The notes under the pieces were generated by a model that ran no database searches, was not told where the DNA came from, and saw only the letters and a program-made list of their open reading frames with translations. Below are positions 7,289-14,773 of a DNA stretch of 16,950 bases, piece after piece; position 1 is the stretch's first letter; every line of letters starts with the position of its first letter. Both the position numbers and the translations under genes were made by a program. Source of the DNA: JBHJHK01 sp050330975 (GTDB lineage Bacteria; Pseudomonadota; Gammaproteobacteria; Competibacterales; Competibacteraceae); contig JBHJHK010000379.1 in NCBI GenBank assembly GCA_050330975.1, forward strand, positions 1 to 16,950, in the 5' to 3' direction.

Positions 7289-7878
7289 CTAATATGCATC
7301 GTCGTCGGTCGTCTCCGTTATCTCGAAGAAGACATCTGTGAGGATCCCCGGCAGGGGCAAGTCAAAATGGTTGTGGAAGGAGGCCAAGCCCGTCAGAGAA
7401 CCCGCCACCAACCCCGAGCCGTGGTAGCCCCTGCGAGCGGGCGATGACTTTCTTTTTGGCCGGGCGACCGAGGACGTTGTTGTCGTAGCGCACCAGCTTG
7501 ATGTGGGTCTCGCTGGCGTCCGAGCTGCCGAGGCCAAAATAGACGTGGTCAAGGCCCGTGGGCGTGCGTTCGGCGATCATCCGCGCCAGGGTGACCGTCG
7601 CCTCGGTGCCGTGGCCCATATAGGCGTGGTAATAGGCCAATTGGTGGGCTTGCGCGGCGATGGCCTCGGCGATCTCGGAGCGACCGTAGCCCACGTTGAT
7701 GCAGTAGAGCCCGGCAAAGGCGTCCAGCAGCCGGTTGCCGTCGCGATCGATGATGTGGGCGCCCTCGCCGCCTTGAATGAGCCGTCCGGGCCCTCTCCCG
7801 GGCGTGGGCGGCTAAATGGGTGGAAGGGTGGACGAAATGGGCGCGATCCCAGCGGTCGATGGCGTCGTTGTTTCTCAA
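7289..7878 (-). pseudogene. Class III (omega) aminotransferase, truncated and frameshifted
   Basis: Three minus-strand frames join into the N-terminal part, about 190 residues, of a PLP-dependent class III aminotransferase. RWDRAHFVHPSTHLAAHARE leads, after a frameshift near 7795, to GGEGAHIIDRDGNRLLDAFA and then YCINVGYGRSEIAEAIA, YYHAYMGHGTEA and VYFGLGSSDASETHIKLV. A second frameshift near 7440 brings YHGSGLVAGSLTGLASFHNHFDLPLPGI. Homology then stops at about 7335 and a stop codon follows at 7289. Intact relatives are roughly 450 residues, with the PLP lysine in the missing half, so this cannot be functional. Translation probably began at TTG 7876-7878, with GAGG upstream. The GC-rich codon use matches the right block more than the DNA around it, suggesting a native gene cut by a rearrangement next to the IS1 remnant. 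Confidence 0.75.
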
Positions 7879-8106
7879 TCGTCGTCCTCGGCGCGGTAGA
7901 GGTATGGTGTAAATTTAGTAGGTGACCTTTGGCGACGAGGCACAACATTCAACGCGACCTTCGAAAAGAGTTCAAGGCGCCCACCGCAAAGAGGCGCATC
8001 TGAGCTCGGCCTTGCTCCGTAAGATTGCACTAATGCCTGGGCGTGAATTTTCCAGCAGAGATGAACTGTGATGTTCCACTGACAACACCTCGGGATTTCA
8101 TGTCCT

Positions 8107-8544
8107 ATGTCTTCGCATCTACTCAATGTGGGTTTATCGATCTTCTTGTTCGTCATCGCCGGTTGTGCCAGTACGAGCTCCCGGGCTCCCGATTCCGCTG
8201 CTACCTTCACCCATTTAGTGACGGGACAGGAAACCGCCCGTGGGACTTTCCGTGGAGAGAGCGACCACGTCACGACTGGCCATGCCAGCGTATTCCGCAG
8301 TCGGGGACAATGGGTCATCAGCTTGGCCAGCGACTTTAGCCTCGATGGCGCACCGGACCCCAAAGTGGGTTTGGGCAACAATGGCTATCGCCCAGAGAGC
8401 CAGCTCGGCGAGCTCAAGCAGCTCAATGGCGCCCAGGTTTACGTCCTGCCCGCCGGGCTCGACATCGGTGACTATAACCAGGTTTGGATCTGGTGCGAGC
8501 AATTTAACGTACCCTTGGGAGTCGCTGAATTGACTCTGTTATAG
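8107..8544 (+). CDS. DM13-domain lipoprotein
   Basis: 145 residues. A lipoprotein signal peptide ends in the lipobox VIAGC with the acylated Cys at position 20, so the protein should be anchored in a membrane facing the periplasm. The rest is one DM13-like domain (about 46-142): GTFRGESDHVTTGHASVF, then WVISLASDFSLDGAPDPKVGL, ELKQLNGAQVYVLP, and YNQVWIWCEQFNVPLGVAEL with the conserved Cys (C130) in the IWCxxF motif. DM13 has been proposed to act in electron transfer or redox, based on eukaryotic proteins; bacterial functions are not established. The ribosome-binding site is poor. It is monocistronic and sits between the aminotransferase relic and the molybdenum hydroxylase operon, convergent with the latter. 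Confidence 0.75.
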   Translation: MSSHLLNVGLSIFLFVIAGCASTSSRAPDSAATFTHLVTGQETARGTFRGESDHVTTGHASVFRSRGQWVISLASDFSLDGAPDPKVGLGNNGYRPESQLGELKQLNGAQVYVLPAGLDIGDYNQVWIWCEQFNVPLGVAELTLL

Positions 8545-8614
8545 TCCAGAAACAAACCTGTGATTTGCTGTGCCCGATTGCATTTTTCCAGCGCAAGGGT
8601 AGTAACCCAAGGCA

Positions 8615-8679
8615 AATGGTGAGGTGACCTGTGATGTCCCGCCATCGATCGGCGCTCACCATTCACATTGGCGCATCAC
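8615..8679. repeat. Interleaved inverted repeats between convergent genes
   Basis: AATGGTGAG (8615-8623) pairs with CTCACCATT (8655-8663), and TGTGATG (8630-8636) pairs with CATCACA (8673-8679). The two dyads interleave, so they could form alternative stems or a pseudoknot-like fold. The 188 bases between the DM13 gene and the 2Fe-2S subunit hold no gene. A transcription-end structure for one or both strands is possible but lacks a T-tract. Confidence 0.3.
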
Positions 8680-8732
8680 ACTGGATCGCAGGTATCGACC
8701 CGTTGGGCAACCCTCCCCATGGCAACCCCCCC

Positions 8733-9254
8733 TCAATCCCCGTCTCTCTGTTCCACCCGGGTCCCCCGCCCTTGGGCCAAGGCATCCAACGCCGCAGCGA
8801 CAATACCGTGATAGCCCGTACAGCGACATAAATGACCCGACAATACATCCCGCACCCGGGCCTCATCGGCCTCGGGCTCTTCCCGGAGCAGCTGGGTCAA
8901 ACTCATCAAAATCCCCGGGGTACAAAACCCGCACTGCAGGCCGTGGTGGCGACGAAAAGCCCCTTGGAGGGAATTTAGCCCCCCATCAGACGGATTGAGA
9001 CCCTCCACGGTATCCACCCGCCGCCCCTGAACCTGGACGCCGTACACAAGACACGCCCGAGTGGCACAGCCGTCCACCAACACCGTACAGGCCCCACACA
9101 CCCCGTGCTCACAGCCCACGTGGGTACCGGTGTAACCCAACCCATGGCGCAACACATCGCTCAACAGCCAGCGGGGCTCCACTTGAGCCGTCACCTCCCG
9201 ACCGTTGAGGATAAATGTCACCGGATGACTTTCATGTCCCGAAAGATAGCGCAC
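8733..9254 (-). CDS. Molybdenum hydroxylase 2Fe-2S subunit (CoxS-like)
   Basis: 173 residues, the iron-sulfur subunit of a xanthine dehydrogenase/CO dehydrogenase-family enzyme. It passes electrons from the Mo site to the FAD subunit. All eight cluster cysteines are present: C48, C53, C56 and C68 (VGCEHGVCGACTVLVDGCATRAC region) for the plant-type cluster, and C108, C111, C143 and C145 (QCGFCTPG and LCRCTGY) for the second cluster. The start is GTG at 9254, with GAGGAGG just upstream, and it overlaps the end of the FAD-subunit gene by 23 bases, implying coupled translation. It is the last gene of the minus-strand operon. Length and motifs are normal for the family. Confidence 0.92.
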   Translation of the reverse strand: MRYLSGHESHPVTFILNGREVTAQVEPRWLLSDVLRHGLGYTGTHVGCEHGVCGACTVLVDGCATRACLVYGVQVQGRRVDTVEGLNPSDGGLNSLQGAFRRHHGLQCGFCTPGILMSLTQLLREEPEADEARVRDVLSGHLCRCTGYHGIVAAALDALAQGRGTRVEQRDGD

Positions 9255-10071
9255 CCCGGGCCTCCTCGATCAATTGTTTCCCCAGACGCCGCACCAACTG
9301 GCGCCGGTAGCGAGCGCTGGCATGCTTGTCGTCGTAACCCTCCAAGGTCCAGGCAAACTCGTTGAGGGCCGCCACCAAGTCGTGGCCAGCGATGTCCCCC
9401 GGCAGATTCTTCACCGCCGGGACATCCGCCACCCCGCCGACGCCAATCCGAATCCAGTCAGCATCCGCCACCACCGCCAAGGCCACCAAGGCAAAATCCC
9501 CGTGGCGCTGGCCCACCTCCCGAAACCGGCTCACGGCCTTCGTCGGCAGAGGAGGAAAGCGCACCGCCGTGATCAACTCGTCAGGGGCCGTGGCAGTGCG
9601 CAACATCCCCAGCTGAAACTCCGCCACCGGCAGGGTGCGAACCCCCCGCCGGCTCTGGAGTACCACCTCGCCCCCCAGCACCGCCAAGGCCAAGGGCAGC
9701 TCAGAGCTGGGGTCGGAATGGGCGATGGAACCACACACCGTGCCCCGCTGACGGGTGGGGTAATGACCCACCCAGGGCAACACCTGGTGGAGCAACGGCT
9801 GGCACTCCACCAGCCCCGGCCAGCGATACAGCCGCTCCTGGGTCACTGCCGCCCCCACCTCCAGACCGTGGCGCTGGGCTTTGATGGCATCGAGCTCCTC
9901 CAACCGGGAAATGTCCACCACCACCCGGGGCGTCACCAAGCGCATGTTGAGCATGGCCGCCAAAGACTGCCCCCCCGCCAGGGGGCGGGCCGCCTCGCCG
10001 TGTTGGGCCAGCAACTCCAAGGCCTCGGCTAGGTGGTCGGGGACGGCGTAGTCAAAGGGGGCGGGCTTCAC
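9232..10071 (-). CDS. Molybdenum hydroxylase FAD-binding subunit (CoxM-like)
   Basis: 279 residues, the flavin subunit that takes electrons from the 2Fe-2S subunit and hands them to the final acceptor. FAD-contact motifs are RPLAGGQSLAAMLNMR (29-44) and TRQRGTVCGSIAHSDPSSELP in the middle, the family's T-x-G-S-x-A-H-x-D-P signature with VCGS in place of the commoner FGGS. A CoxM-type C-terminal domain follows. The gene starts at a GTG (10071) that overlaps the large-subunit stop as GTGA, and its own end overlaps the 2Fe-2S gene by 23 bases, so the three genes should be translated together in fixed proportion. Confidence 0.92.
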   Translation of the reverse strand: MKPAPFDYAVPDHLAEALELLAQHGEAARPLAGGQSLAAMLNMRLVTPRVVVDISRLEELDAIKAQRHGLEVGAAVTQERLYRWPGLVECQPLLHQVLPWVGHYPTRQRGTVCGSIAHSDPSSELPLALAVLGGEVVLQSRRGVRTLPVAEFQLGMLRTATAPDELITAVRFPPLPTKAVSRFREVGQRHGDFALVALAVVADADWIRIGVGGVADVPAVKNLPGDIAGHDLVAALNEFAWTLEGYDDKHASARYRRQLVRRLGKQLIEEARGALSFGT

Positions 10072-13031
10072 GGCAACACACCGGCAAACACCCGCTTCAC
10101 CCAGGCCAACAACGCCGGCGTCCGCCTCGGCCGCGGCCGCTGTTGGCCAATGAGGCGGCGAAAGAATTGGTCGATCACCGTCCGGGTCGCCCCCTCCAGC
10201 ATGCGCCCCCCTACAGCAGCTACCTTACCGGTGATCAACACCGCGTACTGGTACTCCACCTGGGTCCCCCCCGCCACGGGTGTCAGCAGCAAACGCCCCT
10301 CCCCCGTGGACGACCCCAAGGGCCCCTCGGCGCCCCCCCGCAGGGTCAACGACTGGGGTTTAACCATGTCTTCCATGGCCACCGTGGCCATAAAACGCCC
10401 CTTGACCGGACCCACCCCAAGACTGGCGTCGGCTCGCCAGGCGCATTCCCCCACCCGCTCTAACTGGCGACAACCGGGAATCAACCCCGCCAACCGCACC
10501 TGGTCAAAAAGCGTCGCCCAAATGACCTCGGCGGGGGCGGGGACCACCGTCGACCCCTGACCTTGGACCCCGTGTCCGTCCCCTAAGGGCAGCCGGGGCC
10601 CCTGGGGTCGGGGGGGCCTGGGATCGGCGGGCTCCTCCACCTCCGCCTCCAACAGAGCCAACACCCGGGAGCGGGTCAAGGGCAAGGTGGTGACCGGGCA
10701 ATCGATGGCATCGGCCACGGCGTTGGCGATGCACACCGGGGTGGACATGCAGTTGCCTTCCCCCAACCCCTTGGCCCCCAAGGGGGTAAAAGGAGAGGGC
10801 GTCTGGTGATGGAGAATGGTCAAAGGCGGCACTTCACAAGCCGTGGGAGGAAGGTACTCCGCCAAGGTCCCCGCCTGGAAACCGCCGTCGGGGCCATAGC
10901 TCAGCTCCTCCAACAACGCCGCCCCCAAGCCGTGGGCAAAGGCCCCCTGGATCTGGCCGTCGGCCAACTTGGGGTTGAGCAACCGCCCGGCATCGTGGAA
11001 GGTGACGTAGCGGTCAATGGCCACCGCCCCCGTGTCCCGATCCACCTCGACACCGCAAAAATCGATGATCAAGCCGTGGGTTCCCGAGGAGTTGACCCGA
11101 TCCTCCCCGTCGGGCTCCGCGAGCTGGGGCATGGTCCAGTGCTCGGTCTCCCGCAGCCCCAACCCCGCGGCGGCGGGTACCGATAACGGCGACCAGTGGG
11201 CGGCGGCGGCGACCCGGGAGATGGGGAGCCCCAGCTTTGGCTCACCACGACAAAACGCCCGGCCCCCGGCCAAGTCCACGGACTCAGGGGTCACCCCCAA
11301 CTGGGCGGCCGCCGTGGCCACCAACCGTCCCCGCAGCTTGAGGGCCGCCCGGTGGACGGCGCCGGCCACCGCCCCGGCAAAGCGACTGGAGTAATTCCCC
11401 GAGGCGATGGACCACGGATCTTTGAGGGTGTCGTGGTCGGTGGCCACGGCTACATCTTGGGGCTCGACCCCCAAGACATCGGCCACCACCTGGCCAATCA
11501 CCGTGCGGTGGCCCTGGCCCTGGGGCACCGAAGCCACCACCACCGACAGCGATCCCGTGGGGTCAAAGGCCACCGTGGCGCTGGCCAAGGCGCCGTTCTT
11601 GGGGCCCGCTGCGGCCCGCTCCCCGGGGGAGAGGAGGGTGGTGATGTAGCCCATGTTGGAGATGGAAGGCTCCACCGCCACGCTGTAGCCAATGCCATAG
11701 AGCTTTCCCGCACGGCGCTTGGCCTCTCGGTTGGCCTTGAGGGCCTCCAGCTCCCCCTCGTCCACAGCCCGAGCCAGGGAACGGGGATAGTCCCCAGAAT
11801 CCAACAACGCCCCCGCCGCCGTGGGGTAGGGCATGGCCTCCCCGGGCACCAGGTTGCGCCGCCGTAGCTCCAGGGGATCCAAACCCAGCTCCCGAGCGGC
11901 AATATCCATCAGCCGCTCTAGGGGAAAGTAAACCTGGGGACCGCCGAAGCCCCGCATCAACCCCGTGGGGGTCTTGTTGGTCACCACCACCCGGTTGCGG
12001 ATGGCCAAATGGGCCACGGCGTAGGCCCCGGTCATATTGCCGTGCATCCGGTAGAGCGTCGCCGGCTCCGGGGCCTTGAGGTAAGCGCCGCAGTCCTCCA
12101 GTTGGTCGTAGTCCAAGGCCGACAACCGCCCAGCGTCGTCCAGGGCCGCCTTGAGGGTGGTGACCCGGTTGGTGGAGGCGGTGGCCGCCGTCAAATGCTC
12201 CAAGCGGTCCTCCAGCCACTTCACCGGCCGCCCCGTGAGCCGCGCCGCCAAGGCCACCGCCACCACGTAGGGAAATACCGCCTGTTTCACCCCATAGCTT
12301 CCCCCCGAGTCCGGGGGGGTGACGAGACGCAGACGATTGCCCGGGACCTCGAGGGAGCGGGCCATCACCGGGTGGAGGGTGTAGGGACCCTGGAAGTTGG
12401 TGGTGACCTCATACACCCCTTCTCCAGCCCGATAGTGGGCCAACACCCCCAAACATTCCACGGGGGTACAACTGTTGCGAGGATAAGCCACGGTGGTCTC
12501 CACCACCCGGGCCGCCCGGGCAAAGGCCCCCTCGGGGTCGCCGTAGCAAAAGCGGCGTTCGTGGAGCACGTTGCTCGGGGTGTGGGGGTGGAGACGCTCG
12601 GGGCCGTCGGCTGCGGCCACCAGGGTGTCCACCACCACCGGTAGGGGAGCATAGCGAACCTCCACGGCCTCTAGGGCGTCCTCGGCCCGGTAGCGGTCCC
12701 CAGCCACCACCATGGCCACGGGCTCCCCACCATAGCGCACCCGCCCCACCGCCAAAGGGTACTGGGGAGCGTCCACCTTGACCCCGGAGAGAAAGGGCTT
12801 GCAGTGGGCCCTTAGCTGGTCGCCCGCAATCACCGCCGCCACCCCGGGCAGGGCGCGGGCTTTGGTGGCGTCGATGGCCTCAAGGCGGGCATGGGCAAAA
12901 GGAGAGCGCAGAAACGCCACCTGGAGGGTGCCGGGGGGCAGGGGTAAATCGTCGAAGTAGCGCCCTTCCCCCCGCAGTAAACTCAAATCCTCGACGCGCT
13001 CCAAAGCGCGACCGACAAACGGCGCCGCCAT
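10068..13031 (-). CDS. Molybdopterin-binding large subunit fused to a CoxG-like SRPBCC domain
   Basis: 987 residues against a usual 750-800. Residues 1 to about 790 form the Mo-cofactor subunit of a xanthine dehydrogenase-family hydroxylase: GRALERVEDLSLLRGEGRY at the start, GLMRGFGGPQ (357-366) at the active site, VPQGQGH (502-508), and KGLGEGN (754-760) with the catalytic Glu E758. The CO dehydrogenase AYxCSFR loop is absent, so CO is not the expected substrate; RGFGGPQ fits hydroxylation of N-heterocycles, purines or aldehydes. After a proline-rich linker (about 798-822) comes a CoxG-like SRPBCC domain (about 824-960): IPGCRQLERVG, VGPVKGRF, then GGTQVEYQY. The protein ends with a basic, amphipathic tail (about 964-987) that could touch the membrane. 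The ATG at 13031 has GAGGAG six bases upstream. It is first in the operon and divergent from the ABC importer. Confidence 0.93.
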   Translation of the reverse strand: MAAPFVGRALERVEDLSLLRGEGRYFDDLPLPPGTLQVAFLRSPFAHARLEAIDATKARALPGVAAVIAGDQLRAHCKPFLSGVKVDAPQYPLAVGRVRYGGEPVAMVVAGDRYRAEDALEAVEVRYAPLPVVVDTLVAAADGPERLHPHTPSNVLHERRFCYGDPEGAFARAARVVETTVAYPRNSCTPVECLGVLAHYRAGEGVYEVTTNFQGPYTLHPVMARSLEVPGNRLRLVTPPDSGGSYGVKQAVFPYVVAVALAARLTGRPVKWLEDRLEHLTAATASTNRVTTLKAALDDAGRLSALDYDQLEDCGAYLKAPEPATLYRMHGNMTGAYAVAHLAIRNRVVVTNKTPTGLMRGFGGPQVYFPLERLMDIAARELGLDPLELRRRNLVPGEAMPYPTAAGALLDSGDYPRSLARAVDEGELEALKANREAKRRAGKLYGIGYSVAVEPSISNMGYITTLLSPGERAAAGPKNGALASATVAFDPTGSLSVVVASVPQGQGHRTVIGQVVADVLGVEPQDVAVATDHDTLKDPWSIASGNYSSRFAGAVAGAVHRAALKLRGRLVATAAAQLGVTPESVDLAGGRAFCRGEPKLGLPISRVAAAAHWSPLSVPAAAGLGLRETEHWTMPQLAEPDGEDRVNSSGTHGLIIDFCGVEVDRDTGAVAIDRYVTFHDAGRLLNPKLADGQIQGAFAHGLGAALLEELSYGPDGGFQAGTLAEYLPPTACEVPPLTILHHQTPSPFTPLGAKGLGEGNCMSTPVCIANAVADAIDCPVTTLPLTRSRVLALLEAEVEEPADPRPPRPQGPRLPLGDGHGVQGQGSTVVPAPAEVIWATLFDQVRLAGLIPGCRQLERVGECAWRADASLGVGPVKGRFMATVAMEDMVKPQSLTLRGGAEGPLGSSTGEGRLLLTPVAGGTQVEYQYAVLITGKVAAVGGRMLEGATRTVIDQFFRRLIGQQRPRPRRTPALLAWVKRVFAGVLP

Positions 13032-13301
13032 GGGATACTCCTCGAACGCTGGCCGTTGGAGTTCATTGAATCAAGAAGATGCAAAATCAAGAAGATACAA
13101 AGCCTTAGCCGATCATAAGGCCAGGGTGGGAAAAAAAACATATTCGACGACAAATTTCCCCCAAGGGCTCGAGGGGCGACGACCGTGCAGATCGCCAAAT
13201 CTCTTGTATCCTTAAGGGCAACGATAACCGTGGCGAGGGATCATCCCCTCCCACCGCCCCCCCCGGGCGATAAAACCACCACCACGAGGAGATGCTCTAC
13301 C
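13032..13301. promoter_or_regulatory. Divergent intergenic region between hydroxylase and importer operons
   Basis: 270 bases must hold promoters for both operons. The half near the hydroxylase is AT-rich and carries an imperfect tandem repeat of AATCAAGAAGATRCAA (13069-13084 and 13085-13100), a possible regulator-binding direct repeat. The half nearer the importer has a C-rich run and no clear -35/-10 pair. No regulator gene is adjacent. Confidence 0.4.
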
Positions 13302-14573
13302 ATGAACCGCGACCTGTATCGCCGCGGCTTGGCCCCCCTGGCCTTGACCCTGGCTCTGACCTTGGGGGCCCCCCCGAGCTTTGCCGCCGAACCCCTCAAA
13401 ATCGGCGTCCTCGCCACCCTAGAGGGCACCTACACGGTCCTGGGAGAGGACAGCATCCGCGGCCTGGAGCTGGCCCTGAGGGCATTTGACAATCGTGCGG
13501 GTGGGCGGGAGATCGAAATCATTACCGCCCCCACCGACGCCAGCCCCGACTCCGCCCTGCGGGCGGTGCGCAAGGTCGTCGAACAAGACCAGGTGGACAT
13601 CGTCATCGGCCCAGTGTCGGGCTCCGAGGGGATCGCGGTTAAAAACTACGCCAAGACCCAACCCGGCGTCACCTTCGTCAACGGCATCTCCGGCGCCCAA
13701 GAGACCACCTACGTGGAGCCCGCGGATAACTTCTTTCGCTTCAACATGGACGGCGCCCAGTGGTCGGCGGGCCTAGGGGACTACATCTACAACGAAAAGG
13801 GCTACGAGTACATCGCCACCATCGGCGAGGACTATTCCTTTATCTACACCCAGATCTTTGGCCTGGCCCTAGAGTACTGTAGCCTCGGGGGCGAGATCAC
13901 CGAGCGCTTTTGGGTGCCCCTGGGGACCAAGGACTTTAGCTCCATCATCGCCGCCCTGCCCGACGACGTGGATGCCATCTACTTGGGTCTGGGGGGCGGC
14001 GATGCCGTCAACTTCCTCAACCAGTACCAACAGGCCGGCGGCAGCGCCAACCTGGTGGGGGGCACCATCATGGTGGACGGTACGGTGTTGAACTCCCGGG
14101 GCCGGGCCAAAGAAGCCCTCATCGGTACCCCCGCCTCGGGACCCCAGGCCGACAACTGGGACGCGGAGGGCTGGCAGACCTTCGTCAAGACCTACCAAGA
14201 CGCCTTCCCCCCCGACCAGCGCTTCAATTCCCCGTCGCTGTTCGCCACCGGCTACTACAACGCCGCCACGGCGGTGTTCAGCGTCCTCGACGATATCGAA
14301 GGGGACTTGAGCGACGGCCACGCCAAACTTCGCCAGGGCCTCTCTGAGATCGAGCTGGACGCCCCCAACGGCAAGATCCGCCTGGACGACAACCGCCAGG
14401 CCATCGGCACCAACTTCATCATCGAAGTGGTCCAGCGGGACGATGGCACCCTGGGGACCGAAGTGGTGAAGGTAGTCCCCGGCGTCAGCCAGACCCTGGG
14501 GCTGGACCCCGAGGTCTTCGCCCAGGTGGGCATTCCCGGCCGCGACGTGCCCGAGTGCAAGAAGTACTATTGA
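13302..14573 (+). CDS. ABC importer substrate-binding protein, Leu/amide/urea type
   Basis: 423 residues. Residues 1-29 are a signal peptide (basic start, LAPLALTLALTL core, cleavage near PPSFAA), so the protein is periplasmic. The mature protein is a type 1 periplasmic binding protein (LivJ/AmiC/UrtA fold). It opens with LKIGVLATLEGTYTVLGED, has an IVIGPVSGSEG lobe 1 strand, and FFRFNMDGAQWSAGLGDYI and YEYIATIGEDYSF in the hinge region. The family takes branched-chain amino acids, amides, urea and aromatic acids; the ligand is not readable. I chose the ATG at 13302 because of GAGGAG (13286-13291) upstream and the signal peptide directly after it. Its partner permease begins 200 bases on; an imperfect GGGTC/GACCC stem at 14585-14610 lies between them and may reduce downstream expression. 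Confidence 0.9.
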   Translation: MNRDLYRRGLAPLALTLALTLGAPPSFAAEPLKIGVLATLEGTYTVLGEDSIRGLELALRAFDNRAGGREIEIITAPTDASPDSALRAVRKVVEQDQVDIVIGPVSGSEGIAVKNYAKTQPGVTFVNGISGAQETTYVEPADNFFRFNMDGAQWSAGLGDYIYNEKGYEYIATIGEDYSFIYTQIFGLALEYCSLGGEITERFWVPLGTKDFSSIIAALPDDVDAIYLGLGGGDAVNFLNQYQQAGGSANLVGGTIMVDGTVLNSRGRAKEALIGTPASGPQADNWDAEGWQTFVKTYQDAFPPDQRFNSPSLFATGYYNAATAVFSVLDDIEGDLSDGHAKLRQGLSEIELDAPNGKIRLDDNRQAIGTNFIIEVVQRDDGTLGTEVVKVVPGVSQTLGLDPEVFAQVGIPGRDVPECKKYY

Positions 14574-14584
14574 GATTACCACTG

Positions 14585-14610
14585 GGGTCGGCCGGCTACG
14601 GCTGAGACCC
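14585..14610 (+). terminator. Imperfect hairpin between binding protein and permease
   Basis: GGGTC (14585-14589) pairs with GACCC (14606-14610), and GCCG/CGGC closes an inner stem around a GCTA loop. No T-tract follows. Such structures after binding-protein genes often stabilise the upstream mRNA, which would give more binding protein than permease. This role is inferred. Confidence 0.35.
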
Positions 14611-14773
14611 TCCCCCCCGGGCGCGGTCCAGCCGCGCCTGCCGGATGATCGAGGCCTATGAACACTGCCCCGTCGGTCTACCTCCCCCTGGCGGCCCACC
14701 ATGGCCACCCCACCGCGATCCCCCCCCGGGGGGCGGTTCCCAGGGACCCCAGCATCCCCTGGGGAGGATGCCT

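Noticed and set aside
9274..13000. Long plus-strand frames opposite the hydroxylase genes (for example 9274-10032, 11196-11867, 12009-12644)
   Set aside because: They are antisense shadows caused by high GC. Their products are His/Gly/Arg-rich, with no family resemblance, and the minus-strand genes are unmistakable.
10068..13031. Aerobic CO dehydrogenase
   Set aside because: The order L-M-S with a CoxG domain invites that name, but the form I loop AYxCSFR is missing and the active site reads RGFGGPQ, as in xanthine dehydrogenase-type hydroxylases.
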